A stretch of DNA of 64,000 nt from Lycium barbarum (lineage: Eukaryota; Streptophyta; Magnoliopsida; Solanales; Solanaceae). The stretch covers positions 22,142,203-22,206,202 of the forward strand of contig NC_083341.1 of NCBI RefSeq assembly GCF_019175385.1, in the 5' to 3' direction. The position numbers were made by a program, and so were the translations under genes. Within the stretch, counting starts at the first letter, position 1. Every line of letters starts with the position of its first letter. The notes below the pieces were generated by a model. The model worked only from the letters and a program-made list of their open reading frames with translations. It was not told the DNA's origin and made no database searches. This document shows positions 23,831 through 36,148 of this stretch, piece by piece.

Positions 23831-24293
23831 TGTTATAAAATGAAGCTAAAAGAGTCACAATATTAAAGGATGAAAACCATAGAAATAGAATGACAAAAGA
23901 TGAGAGATTTTTACTATTCTTTCAAAATGTGTTTCAAGTGTATTTCATATGAAAACTTATGCCTCTATTTATAGTGCTACATATGCATTCAACATATGAG
24001 AAAATGGAGGAACCATTAAGATGGTGGAGGAAAATGGAGGAACCATTAAGATGGTGAAGGAGAAGTATTATATTTGTGTATTGGACATCCATAATATATT
24101 TCATAACACTTTTCTGTTTTTCCAGTTGATTTTTCTTATAGTAACTTGTGCCTTTTTTTTCCTTTTTCGAGAGATCATTCTTGCTGATATTTTCAATTTT
24201 CAACCATTTCATGAAAGATGTCGTTTTCTTCTCTTAATATTTTGCTTGGGAAAATAAGGAACTGTTAAAATATTTGACTTTCAAATTAGAACA
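23831..24293 (-). repeat. 5' LTR of second Copia, with promoter
   Basis: The inner end TGTTATAAAATG (plus strand) adjoins the minus-strand sequence TTATCAGCACGAGACTCTG. The latter resembles the internal half-tRNA-iMet primer site used by some Copia elements. A minus-strand TATA box (CTATAAATAGAGG) is at about 23961-23973. A perfect 30-bp tandem duplication, with one base difference, is at 24001-24060 in the U3. The outer end at 24293 is an estimate. Confidence 0.6.
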
Positions 24294-25513
24294 ATAAATA
24301 TCACGCTCACAGAGACGTATGAAACAAAGATGATAGATTTTTCATCTTGTTCTTCTTTTTTCTCTATTGTTGAGTTCTGTAACCCCATACAAATTCCACA
24401 AAATAAAAAAATACGTAATAAAGAAGTTAAAGAGTAGATAAACCTTACTTTTGGTATGAGAAGAGAGAACGTGCAAGTTTGAGAATGATAAAAGTTGAAT
24501 GAATAGTGCAGTAGCTTTTAAAAAAAGTAGAGCAACCACCTTTGATTGATTAAGAGTAATCCTTACAGGCAGAACTTGATAAGTCCGAGATAAAAAGATA
24601 ATATCAACAACAGAAAGTGATGGGGGAGATTAATAGTATGTTTAGCTAAAACAATCCGTTTGTCCATTAGATTTTTTTTTTTTTTTTTCAATTTGTTTTC
24701 ACTTTATTTGAAAATCAGCGTTTGGCCATGAAAATTCAAAGTTTGAGAATAATATACAACTTAAAGTTATATTTGGAATTTGGAAAACACCTAAAATCTT
24801 GTTTTCAATCTTTTCACTTTCAGTACATTCAAACAACCAAAAATTCTTTACAAAAACTACAACCAAACACAACTCCAACTTCAAAATTTCAAACAAAGTG
24901 AAAATATTTGATTTTCATGGCCAAATGCCTACGAAGTTTCTTAGAAGTCAAAATACATATTTTCTTCATAAAATTTCATTCTTTTGGTGAGTTGAGGTGT
25001 TTGACCAAACTTTCAGAAAAAATAAGTCTGGAGGAGTAAAATTATTTTTGAGAAGGTGAAAAAAGTAACTTTTCTTCGCAAACACTTTTGTACTTTGACC
25101 AAGCACAAATTCTACTCTAATATTGACAAAAATATTTTTTAAATTAATTTTCCAAACATAAACTATTATTTTCAAAAGTATTTTTCCGAAAATATTTCAC
25201 ACAAAAAATATTTTCTTAAAATAATTTTTTTAAAAAGTTTGACATTAAAAAGTAGATCACAAGAACAAAAGGTAAATTTAACATTAAAATATAAGATCAG
25301 GACCTAGAAGTAATTAATTGAAAAAGTTGACATTAAGTTGAAAATATTTGTGAGGACTACAAAAGCCTTTGATTGTCCCTTATAAATAGTACTTTTTTTG
25401 TTTCTCACCCGATGTCCCTAATTATTTCACATAGTTAAAATTTATGCAAATAATAGTGTTTGAATTGTGAATAAATGTAGACTCCACAGGGCATCAAATT
25501 ATAGATACATAAT
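24294..25513. other. No gene; contains a MITE-like inverted repeat
   Basis: AT-rich, no coding signal. A MITE-like unit at about 24717-24930 has ends GCGTTTGGCCATGAAAAT and, inverted, GCATTTGGCCATGAAAAT. The tract 24670-24688 is poly-T. Confidence 0.5.
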
Positions 25514-25669
25514 CACTACTAAAAAAAAAAATAGGATTTAGCGACAGACGAATTCCGTAGCTATACAGCAAAATCTATTGCTAATCCTGTTTAACGACGG
25601 ATTAGCGACAGATATCTGTTAGTTACGAGCAATATAGCGACAAATTAGCGACAAGGTTTGTAGCTATTT

Positions 25670-25716
<47 letters not shown>

Positions 25717-25718
25717 TG
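25514..25718. mobile_element. Miniature CACTA element, TSD AAT
   Basis: Begins CACTACTAAAAAAAAAAA and ends TTTTTTTTTTTAGTG, with AAT on both sides (25511-25513 and 25719-25721). Subterminal repeats of TAGCGACA (four or five) are typical of CACTA ends. The right side carries an uninterrupted run of 42 T (25673-25714). At 205 bp it is a non-autonomous derivative. Confidence 0.75.
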
Positions 25719-25721
25719 AAT

Positions 25722-26380
25722 CAATGAAAAAGAGTAGATTCAAGATATGAAGGTATAGTATGACCAAAATTTTAAAGGGTAAGAAATTTTAATTGGAGTA
25801 TAATCTTAGATTGAGGTGTTTAGACAGTATTTGCTTCAATTTGTTTTTTTTAAAAAAGAGTATTTATTAAAATTTAGGTTAAGACTTGAATCACCTTAGC
25901 AACATATTAGCAGAAAAAAAATAATTATGCATTGGATTAAACAACTGTTGAATTAAAAAAAAAAAACAAAAAAAGGGAAATTCAATTCTCAAAAAATTTA
26001 AAAAATTCCAAATAGCATTTCTTGAACTTGGGCCTGTGCGTAGCACGAGAAATTCTTTACTAGTATTTTATATGGCAGTATTTAATTGGCCACAAAACTT
26101 CTTTTTTTTTTTTTAAAATAAGCTATTGGTATATGTTAAAACTTTCTTAGAACTTGTAATCTTAGATATACCTGCTATGATATTGTTATAGCTATAAGAG
26201 CATGACTCACACAATTCAAGCCCATGTTGCATTTTGGCCCTTTAAATTAATTTTACAATTTTGTCTTTCGTGCTATGCCATCATTGAAAATCTAAAAGTA
26301 CGCATAACAAGTAAATTAGTGTTCTTTGTTATTAAGCACTTAGCTTCTTATCAACCTAGAAGTCAATCAATCTTTCTCTA
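25722..26380. other. No gene seen
   Basis: AT-rich, with homopolymer A and T tracts. No coding or structural signal that I can support. Confidence 0.5.
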
Positions 26381-26591
26381 TACAGTCAAACTTCTTTATA
26401 ACAATATTATTGGGTCCGACATTTTTTGAATGTTATAGAGAATTGCTGTTATACACCTATAACAGCATTGACATTTAAATAATATTTCGCTGTTATAGGC
26501 TAAAATGTTGCATAAAATTTAATATTTCATTTTTAATTGTCAAATTCTAAGTTTAATCACATTTGTATAACCAAGGAAAATCTTTTAATGA

Positions 26592-26649
<58 letters not shown>

Positions 26650-26967
26650 TATGATATTTTTTGTCATAAATAGTGTATTAAATGATCAAATATTTGGCCA
26701 AAATCTCTACATTTGTTATCGGTAACCATATATATTCTATTTTTATAAAGATGATTAATTATTATATTACCAAAAAAAGAAGATAACTGTTATATGGGGG
26801 GTAATTTTACAAACAACGTACTGTTATAAAGTTGGTTGTTGCTGTTATAGCTGAAATGCTATTATAGAGAAGTAAAATATAACATAAAAAATCGGTTCCG
26901 AAAAAACTTAGTTGTTATAGAGAGATGCTGTTATATGCGGATGCCGTTATTGAGAGGTCTGACTGTA
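26381..26967. mobile_element. Mariner/Stowaway-like MITE, TA TSD
   Basis: TIRs CAGTCAAACTTCTTTATAAC and, inverted, CAGTCAGACCTCTCAATAAC, each bordered by TA (26381-26382 and 26966-26967). Many GTTATAG-type words repeat inside. A TA microsatellite lies at 26596-26645. 587 bp, non-coding. Confidence 0.75.
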
Positions 26968-27065
26968 ATTGGCTCACCCTTATCAGTCTGACCTCCTTAT
27001 GTGTCACATATAACCCCTTAGGGATCTAGCATCCTTACTGAGGTTTGTCCCACCATTGTACTATG

Positions 27066-27236
27066 CAGGGGTAGAGCCAAGTGGTTGGAAGGGGGTTCGT
27101 GTGAAAAATTACACTATATATAAGGTTAAAATCATTTTTATGTATATATATTAGATGTTGAATCCCCTTGGCCTTTTCATGTGTTTGCTTTTTTATATTT
27201 TGAATCTCCTTAGGGAAAATTCTGACTCTGCCACTG
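27066..27236. mobile_element. hAT-type MITE
   Basis: Ends CAGGGGTAGAGCCA and, inverted, CAGTGGCAGAGTCA. Flanks GTACTATG and GTATCATG match at six of eight positions, consistent with an aged 8-bp duplication. 171 bp, non-coding. The ends resemble those of the hAT element at 47913-49569. Confidence 0.65.
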
Positions 27237-27650
27237 GTATCATGGGAGTTCATCTATAATACCATCTTTGTCACGATCCAAGTAGATGGCACGTATTGTC
27301 TGCTTTGACCCAATAGGCCTCAGATTCGTTTTGGGGCTACGCTAGTATCGAATCCAAAAATGCGCATAAACTTGTACTTTGTCTTGTAGAACTTCAGTTT
27401 TTTTCTCCCGCCTTGATGTGGGATTTACTTAAGATTTCACATGCCCTTCTTCAAAGGCTTGCAATCTACAAGCCTATTCATCCTGCTTTTTTACGCGCCC
27501 TCCCCCGTGAACATCACAATATCATGAAAGGTCAACAGAGAGATTTGAAGTTCAAAAAAAAATTCAAATATAAAAAATGTACACTTTTTTAAACCTATTA
27601 ATAAAAGAGTGAGAAATACAATGTGAAACAGAGATAGAATACAGTCAAAG
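27237..27650. other. No gene seen
   Basis: Short interval between the hAT MITE and the start of a mariner-like MITE. No supported feature. Confidence 0.4.
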
Positions 27651-27871
27651 CTCTCTATAATTTTCATTCGATATAACAACAATTCACTATAACGGTTTGA
27701 TTTTCTCCAGAATCGATTTTTCATGTCATATTTTACTTCTCTATAACAACATTTTACCTATAACAGCAGTGACATTTATTATAGCGATACACTCGTTGTA
27801 AAATTATCTCTCTATAACAACCATACTTAGATATTGTGTAATTATATTTTGTAAGAAATATATTATGTATA

Positions 27872-30800
27872 AAACAACAACAACAACAACCCAGTGAAAT
27901 CCCACATCGTAGGGTCTGGGGAGGGTAGAGTGTACGCAGACCTGACTCCTACCAAGGTAGGACGGCTGTTTCCGAAAGACCCCCGGCTCAATAAAAGCAT
28001 AAAAAGAAGTCAGATAAGGTTAAGAGATTCGGATAAGAGATTTAAAGCGATATGGAAATGAAATAATGCAAGCGACACAGATAACACATGATAATCAGAG
28101 CACAGGAAATAACAGATAATAGCAGAAATCGGAGCACAAAAAATTATATTGCAATAATGCGACTACTAATAAGAACGGATAACGAGACTATCTACTAGCC
28201 TTCTACCCTAATTTGGGTCCTCCAAACCCTCCTATCTATGGTCATGTCCTCGGTAAGCTGTAATTGCGCCATGTCGTGTCTAATTACCTCTCCCCAATAC
28301 TTCTTCGGCCTACCCTTACCTCGTCTGAAACCATCCATGGCCAACCTCTCACACCTCCGCACTGGGGCATCTGTATCTCTCCTCTTCACATGCCCAAACC
28401 ATCTCAATCTCGCTTCTCGCATCTTGTCTTCCACCGAGGCCACCCCCACCTTATCCCGAATATCCTCCTTCCTAATCCTGTCACTCCTGGTGTGGTCACA
28501 CATCCATCTCAACATTCTCATCTCGGCAACTTTCATCTTTTGAACGTGAGAGATCTTAACTGGCCAACACTCCGCCCCATACAACATAGTCGGTCTAACC
28601 ACCACTTTGTAGAACTTGCCCTTAAGTTTTGGTGGCACCTTCTTGTCACATATCACTCCGAAAGCAAGCCTCCATTTCATCCACCCTGCCCCAATACGAT
28701 GTGTGACATCATCGTCAATCTCCCCGCTACCTTGCACAATAGACCCAAGGTACTTGAAACTACTTTTCTTCTGGATGACCTGGGTACCAAGCCTTACTTC
28801 CAAGTCAGCCTCCTGAGGTGCTTCACTGAACTTACACTCCAAGTACTCTGTCTTGGTCCTATTCAGCGTAAACCCTTTAGACTCTAGAGTATGTCTCCAA
28901 CACTCCAGCTTAGCGTTAACTCCGCTACGAGTCTCGTCAATCAGGACTATGTCGTCCGCGAAAAGCATACACCATGGCACCTCACCTTGAATTTGCCGTG
29001 TCAATCCATCCATCACCAAGGCAAATAAAAACGGACTAAGAGCTGATCCTTGATGCAACCCCATCACAACTGGAAAGTTCTCTGAGTCTCCTCCTACTGT
29101 CCTTACCCTGGTTTTGGCTCCCTCATACATGTCCTTGATCACCTTAATGTACGCCACAGGTACACTTTTAGCCTCCAAGCATTTCTATAGGATCTGTCTT
29201 GGAACTTTGTCATAAGCCTTTTCTAGGTCGATGAATACCATCTGTAAGTCCCTCTTCCTCTCCCTATACTGCTCCACCAACCTTCTCATAAGATGGATGG
29301 CTTCTGTAGTTGAACGTCCCGGCATGAATCCGAACTGGTTTTCTGAAATAGACACACCTCTCCTCACCCTCATCTCCACCACCCTTTCCCACACTTTCAT
29401 AGTATGGCTTAGCAGCTTGATACCTCTATAGTTGTTGCAACTCTGGATATCTCCTTTATTCTTGTATACAGGGATCATTACACTCGCCCTCCATTCTTCG
29501 GGCATCAATGCCGTCTTAAAGATGACATTAAACAACCTAGTCAGCCAGTCCAAACCTGCCGGGCCCGCGCTCTTCCAGAATTCCCCCGGAATCTCATCAG
29601 GTCCGGTCGCTCTTCCCCTGCGCATCCTACGAACAGCACCCTTAACCTCGTCAACCTTAATACTCCTGCAATAGCCAAAGTCGCGACGCCTTCCTGTATG
29701 TTCTAAATCACCCAACACAATGTCTCTGTCCCCTTCTTCATTCAAGAGTTTGGAGAAGTATGACTGCCATCTCCGTCTAATGACAGTCTCCTCTAGCAAT
29801 ACTTTGCCATGCTCGTCCTTGATGCATTTTACTTGATCCACATCACGTGCCTTTCTCTCCCTCGCCTTGGCTAGCCTGAACAATTTCTGGTCCCCTCCTT
29901 TCTCTTCTAGTTCAGCATACATGCGTTCAAAAGCTGCCGTTTTTGCCGTCGAAACCGCCAACTTCGCCTCCTTCCTCGCCATCTTATAAAGTTCTGTATT
30001 CGTCCACTTCTCCACCTCATCCTTGCTTTCTATCAACTTCGCATACGCCACCTTCTTTGCTTCCACCTTCCCTTGAACTTCTCCATTCCACCACCAGTCC
30101 CCTCGATGCTGACCACGACTACCTGTCAAGACCCCCAACACTTCCCTTGCTACCACCCTAATGCAACTAGCCGTCTTATCCCACATACTGGTCGCATCCC
30201 CACTACTATCCCAGGCCCCCATATCCTTCAATTTCTCTCCCATCTCCAGGGCACTAATAGTGGTCAAATTCCCCCATCTGATCCTTGGTTGGTCCTCCAC
30301 GACCCTCTTCTTCCTCGTCATCTTGATCGCTAAATCCATCACCAAGAGCTTATGTCGGGTTGTATGATATTCGCTCGGAATGACCTTACAATCCTTGCAC
30401 AGACCTTTATCATCCTTCCTAAGGAGTAAAAAGTCTATTTGAGTCTTAGCCACAGAACTATGGAAGGTTACCAAGTGTTCCTCCTTCTTTGGGAAACTCG
30501 AATTGGCTATCACCAACCCAAAAGCTCTTGCAATATCCAAAAGTGAGACTCCTCCTCCATTCTTGTCCCCGAAGCCAAAACCTCCATGCACATCATCATA
30601 ACCTCCCGAAATAGGTCCGATGTGTCCATTGAAATCACCTCCCACGAATAGCTTCTCAGTAGGCGGTATGCCTCCCACTAATTCGTCCAAATCCTCCCAA
30701 AAGCGCCTCTTCTCCTCGTCGCCTAAGCCCGCTTGCGGCGCATATACACTAATAATGTTCAAAGTGAGTCCTTCAACGACCACCTTAATCGACATCATCC

Positions 30801-31150
30801 TATCAGTGACTCTCCTAACCTCTACCACCTGATCCCTTAATTCACTATCTACTAAAATGCCCACCCCATTTCTATACTTCGACCTACCAGAGAACCACAG
30901 CTTATACCCGTCTACCTCCTTAGCTTTAGGACCTACCCATTTGGTCTCTTGGATACAAGCTATATTAATCTTCCTCTTCTGAAGAATCTTAACTAGCTCT
31001 ATGGACTTCCTCGTTAACGTTCCAATGTTCCAAGATCCTACTCTCAACCTAGACGCTCCTTTAACCCACTTACCCCTCCTAACCCTCGCCCCCGTCCCTG
31101 AACGAGAACATGACCCTAGTCTACCATCACTAAGCAAAGCCACGAAAATG
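27872..31150 (-). mobile_element. RTE-clade LINE, nearly full length
   Basis: A minus-strand LINE with a single EN-RT frame and a short 3' region. The 3' end carries the plant RTE signature: on the minus strand GGTCTGCGTACACTCTACCC, then GGGATTTCACTGGG and a TTG repeat tail (27872-27890). The 5' end is near the first ATG (31143) and could not be fixed; I found no convincing target duplication. Confidence 0.85.
28195..31143 (-). pseudogene. RTE endonuclease-reverse transcriptase, one nonsense codon
   Basis: From ATG at 31143 to the stop at 28195, about 980 codons in one frame, interrupted by a single TAG at 29185-29187. The N-terminal half is an exonuclease-endonuclease-phosphatase-type nuclease: [24 protein letters not shown] and [12 protein letters not shown] supply the Asn, Glu, Asp and His positions. 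The C-terminal half is a LINE reverse transcriptase with [26 protein letters not shown] and the FADD motif in [10 protein letters not shown]. The stop sits in the L-x-R/K-CLEA segment where related proteins have Trp, so a TGG to TAG change is likely. The enzyme nicks DNA and copies LINE RNA at the target. Plant copies are often misannotated as craniofacial development protein 2-like. Confidence 0.9.
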
Positions 31151-31368
31151 AGTATGAACTAATAAACTATTCAAAAGTCTAAAGTTAGCAAAAAATGTAA
31201 CTACAAGTGTATGGACAAATATTTATGGTAATCATCATAGTAAAAGAGTCAATTGTTAAGCTTAGATAATCTTCAACGGAAAGCTACTAAATTTCCTTTT
31301 GCTGAAAGTTTGGACAAAATTCTTCGTCAATTCAAGCGTTATATTATCACTAAGGGCTCATTTGGTAT

Positions 31369-31548
31369 GATGGATAGAGAAAAATAGTCCTGGGATAAAA
31401 ATTAGTACCGCCTTATCCCATGTTTGGTTGGAAAAAAAACTCGAGATAACTAATCCTGTGATTAGTTATCCCGGGATTAGAGTATTTTTTTATCCCACCT
31501 AGAGGGTGGAATAACTAATCCTGGGATAACTTATCCCAGAATTTACAA
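31369..31548. mobile_element. MITE-like palindromic repeat
   Basis: Starts GGGCTCATTTGGTATGATGG and contains several inverted copies of CTAATCC(T/C)G(G)GAT and TTATCCC. The right end is not clear. Non-coding. Confidence 0.4.
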
Positions 31549-32756
31549 AACAACTTACAATTTTAGAATTCTTAATCAAACTTGAAATATTTAAATTCTC
31601 AATTAATTTTAAATGCATATGTTCCTTAGATTTTAATTTTATCGATATGGTACAATTAGTTATGGATTTATTGATAATTTATTAGTCCTTTCAATTTTTA
31701 ATTAATGAGAAATGAAAATCAATTGAGATTTTAAAATTAACGAGTATATATTGTTTTCGTTTATAACATAGAAAGTACTAAAATAAATTGTTTGCATACT
31801 TTTGTTTATAACAGCTAAATGAGATTTAAACATCAAATACCTTTATATATACATAACAACACCTCACTATAGCAGTCATGAAATTTTCACACAAACGCTG
31901 CCATTATAGAAATGTTTGACTGTATTTTTTTCTAGACAAATCGGCCAAAACCCAATATTTAAAGTAGCACATTTGGATGTTTGGGGCACTCAGAAAATAT
32001 GGAATCCCATAGTGTGGAGAGAATTGAGAGTCAAAATCAGATCCCACAAACGCTGGAGCTAGTAAAGGAGGAACCTCTTTCTTTGGAACATGCTTCAATG
32101 GCATTAATGCATTATCAGGTAAATATCTCATTATTTGTTTTTTTCAAGACACATCCAATAATTCATAATCACTTAAATTTTTTGTCTTGCATATTTGAAA
32201 TTTGGTTTACTATCAATATTTTCTTTTGGCTTCACTTTTGTTCAAAACATGTCAATAACATGTGTACCTTCTCTGCCTCTAATTTAGTTATATACACTTA
32301 TGGTGCAAATACTATTTGCATTATCAGTGTAGTTTAATGCATTATAGCAAGTTACTTACTATTTTTATCAGGTTTATGTTATTAGTATAGTTTAATATAG
32401 TATAACAAGTTAATTACTTACTATTTATATCAGCTAGTTACATACTTATTATATAGATTTATTTGTAATTACCTTATAAGTGACGTAACTGTGAAAATAT
32501 TTCCCCCTTTTTTCTTTCTTTCATATAGGTATTGGAATTATATCAGTACCCTATGCACTTTCACAAGGAGGATGGTTATGTTTAATGATTCTTTTCATGA
32601 TAGCAATTATATGTTGCTATACAGGTTTCCTTTTACAAAAATGTATGAATGCCTCACCATCAATCAAGACATATCCTGACATTGGTGAATTTGGTTTTGG
32701 GTACAAAGAGAGAGTCATAATATCAATTTTCTTGTACCTTGAGCTATACTTAGTTG

Positions 32757-35061
32757 GAGTCCGGAACCAAAATGCCCCAAAAAAAATCATGTGGAACCAA
32801 AATACCCCAACAAAAACAAAGTGACAAAAGTACCTTTAGCGCAGTAATTTACTGTGCTAAAGCAGTTCACGGAGACGGAGCCGTTAACTGCTTTAGCGCA
32901 GTATTTTACTGCGTTATAGAAGCAGTTAATTTTTTTTTTCTATAACGCAGTAAAATACTGCGTTATAGAAACAGTACAAAAAATAAATAAATTGGCCAAC
33001 TTTATTTTTTGCACACTTAGTGTTTTTTTCCATACTTTGACCAATGATTAGTCGTGTGTCAAGACTCCGAAACGACAATATTTTATATAGAACCTGATAT
33101 TTTTTTCTACGTACAATAATGTAAGCTCAATACATCAATGATACGTAAAGGTTCGGATCGTCATTTTAGGGGTTGAAAAGGTGCCCGAAGTAAGTTTTGT
33201 TTGTAAACTTTAGGTTTAAGTGTTCTATATACATAGATGTCCAATTTTTGTTTGAAGACTTGTTGTCGTTAGCTTAAAGTTTTTTATTTTTAGGGTTTAA
33301 ATTTAAGTATGTTATTTTTTAAAGCGTACCTTTATTTCGAATATACGCGGTTTTTTGTGCTCGGACGTCCGATTTGCGCGATTTTTTTTTTTTGCAACAT
33401 ATTCGAAAGAAAGTTACACATTAAAAAATAATACACTTAAGGAACCACTTAGTGTTTTTTTCCATAAAAAGATCACGACATCTTATTTTAATAAATCTTT
33501 TCTTTGCAGCACTTAGTGTTTTTTTCATACTTTAACCAACGATTAGTCGTGTGTCAAGACTCCAAAACGTCAATATTTTATATAGAACCTGATATTTTTT
33601 TCTGCGTACTATAATGTAGGCTCAATACATCAAGGATACGTAAACGTTCGGATCGTCGTTTTAGGGGTTGAAAAGGTACCCAAAGTAAGTTTTGTTTAAG
33701 GTTTAAGTGTTTTATTTTTTAAGGTTTTGATTTAAGCGAGTTATTTTTTAATCACGACATAACTTTATTTTGAATATAAATATAATTCTAAAAAATATAG
33801 GGAGAAAAACTAGTTGTAAAGTGGTCAAACTTTAGATGGTCATAACTTTGTGCTCGGACGTCCGTTTTACGCTTTCTTTTTTTAACTTGCGTATTTTTTC
33901 GAGATCTATGCGGACAAACTGCTGCAAGGCGGTTTGGCCGAGCCGATTTTAAAAAAAAACACCTTTTATCCCATTCAATTTCAATTTTCCCCCAAATTGG
34001 CCTGAAATTTTCAGTTTTATTTATTTATAAGATGATGATACGCAATAAATTTCAACGTAAAAATTCCGGGATAATGTAGCTGTGAATGTCAATTTCACTT
34101 CTGCGGTTTTAATTTTTGAAAATAAAGCTGACTAATTTTCTCGACATATAAAGTTGACTAAAATAACCTTACAGTCAAACACTAAGTTTTTTCAAACAAA
34201 ACTTACTTCGGGCACCTTTTTAACCCCTAAATGACGATCCGAACGTATACGTATCCTTGATGTATTGAGCCTACATTATTGTACGCAGAAAAAAATATCA
34301 GGTTCTATATAAAATATTGACGTTTCGGAGCCTTGACACACGACTAATCGTTGGTCAAAGTATGAAAAAACACACTAAGTGTTGCAAAAAAAAAGTTTGC
34401 CAATTTTTTTTTTTAGTGCTCGCTATTTTACTGCGGTATACAAACAAAAAAAAAAATCTTTTACTGCGCTAAAGCAGTTAAAAACCTTTTGGCAACGGCT
34501 TTATTTTCAATAAATCTAAACCCTAAAAATAAAAAACCTTAAGCTAATGACAACAAGCCTTCAAACAAAAATGAACGTCTATGTATATAGAACACTTAAA
34601 CCTAAAGTTTACAAATAAAACTTACTTCGAGCACCTTTTCAACCCCTAAAATGACGATCCGAACGTTTACGTATCCTTGATGTATTGAGCCTACATTATT
34701 GTACGCAGAAAAAAGAATATCAGGTTCTATATAAAATATTGACGTTTCGGAGTCTTGACACACGACTAATCATTGGTCAAAGTATGGAAAAAAACACGAA
34801 GTGTTGCAAAAAATAAAGTTGGCCATTTTTTTTTTTTTTTGGGTACTGTTTCTATAACGCAGTATTTTACTGCGTTATAGATTTTTTTTTAACTGCTTCT
34901 ATAACGCAGTAAAATACTGCGCTAAAGCAGTTAACGGCTCCGTCTCCGTGAACTGCTTTAGTGCAGTAAATTACTGCGCTAAAGCTACTTTTGTGACATT
35001 TTTTTTGTTGGAGTATTTTGGTTCAAAATGGTTTTTTTGGGGGCATTTTGGTTCCGGACTC
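32757..35061. mobile_element. Fold-back MULE-like element in the transporter exon, 10-bp TSD
   Basis: A 2,305-bp insertion with ends GAGTCCGGAACCAAAATG in inverted orientation and perfect 10-bp duplications TACTTAGTTG (32747-32756 and 35062-35071). The inverted arms run about 550 bp each with high identity. A second, inner inverted pair carries the same ~200-bp module (33505-33695 and 34195-34395; outer copies 33010-33210 and 34615-34810). Near each end are nested short palindromes such as CGCAGTAAAATACTGCG and GCAGTAATTTACTGC. No transposase is encoded. TSD length fits Mutator-like mobilisation; arm structure fits a fold-back element. The plus-strand frame starting at 34948 begins in the element and is not a real start. 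Confidence 0.88.
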
Positions 35062-35855
35062 TACTTAGTTGCAGTTGAACTCCTCATATTAGAAGGTGAC
35101 AATTTGCAAAAATTATTCCCAAATGCAAATATTCATGTTGGAGGCTTGAAAATTGTAGGAAGAGAAGTTTTTGTTATTTTAGTTGCTCTTATAATATTGC
35201 CAACAACATGGTTGAGGAACTTAGGTTTATTGGCTTATGTTTCTGTTGGAGGAGTTTTGGCCTCTATTATTTTGGTTTGTGCAGTTTTTTGGGTTGGTGC
35301 AGTTGATGGTTTTGGTTTTGAAGAGAAAGGTGATATTTGGAGATGGAGTGGATTGATAGGTGCAGTAAGTATGTTCACATTTTGTTATTGTGGTCATGCT
35401 GTTTTCCCAACAATATGCAATTCCATGAAGGATAGGAGCCAATTTCCTAAGGTAATTTTTTTTTTTAACATGTGCTCCATCCGTTTTCTTTTTGGATAAT
35501 TTCAATAATATGCAATCCGGCATAAAATATTACATTCATATAGCCATATTTTTAATTTGCATCCCCATAGCCATTATTTTTTTGCAACAGTGTTTATAAA
35601 TACGATATACAACATTATACACTTACCGTAGACAATGTATAAACCTTGTATAAGATTGTATAAAACGGCCCTTTCGAGTCATATTAGCAATATGAGCCAC
35701 TTCGGATAAATATTTTCTCCAAATAGACATAGAGTTTATTTTCCCTTCTTTTCTTATACTCCTAGTAGTTTAATTTTTTTCCCCGATAATATAAAAATAT
35801 TTATAAAATTAAGTCATTTACGAAAGAAAGAATTGATAACTCTATTTAATTAATA

Positions 35856-36148
35856 CTCCTTCCATTTCAAACTAAATGAATATTTAGAGTGTGACACACT
35901 CTTTAAGAAAGTTAATTAAAGACATTAGTTCAAGGATAATTTGTCAATATTATTCTTGTGCTTCTTTCCAAACTTTCTTTAAAACAAGAAATAGGCAGTA
36001 TTTAAATTTTTGGAAGATTAATTAAAGAGAAGGGTAATTTTGAAAAGAAATAATTAATATATTTTTGGATTTTGAAAAATTCATTCATTTTGGACCATAA
36101 AAAAAGTGTCAGAAATTTATTTATATTGAAAATTTGAAATGGAGGGAG
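35856..36148. mobile_element. Stowaway MITE in transporter intron 2
   Basis: Ends CTCCTTCCATTTCAAA and, inverted, CTCCCTCCATTTCAAA, bordered by TA on both sides (35854-35855 and 36149-36150). 293 bp, non-coding, wholly within the second intron and therefore removable by splicing. Confidence 0.85.

Larger units (their letters stand above)
27651..31926. mobile_element. Mariner-like MITE split by an RTE LINE
   Basis: The left end at 27651 (CAGTCAAAGCTCTCTATAA) and the right end at about 31900-31926 (ATAGAAATGTTTGACTGTA) are inverted repeats of the same family as 26381-26967. Between them are GTTATAG-rich flanks (27651-27871 and about 31560-31900) and the LINE at 27872-31150. I infer that the LINE inserted into the MITE. 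Another small MITE-like palindromic repeat sits at about 31369-31548. Confidence 0.55.

Noticed and set aside
28238..30832. Several plus-strand frames of 66-207 codons
   Set aside because: They are antisense shadows of the RTE endonuclease-reverse transcriptase frame, whose motifs are clear on the minus strand.
31981..32337. 118-codon frame as transporter N-terminus
   Set aside because: The frame beyond about 32056 is out of phase with the family sequence, which is read one base over. It also runs into intron 1.
34948..35499. 183-codon plus-strand frame as an independent gene
   Set aside because: Its first 38 or so codons lie in the fold-back element's arm. The rest is exon 2 of the transporter gene followed by intron read-through.
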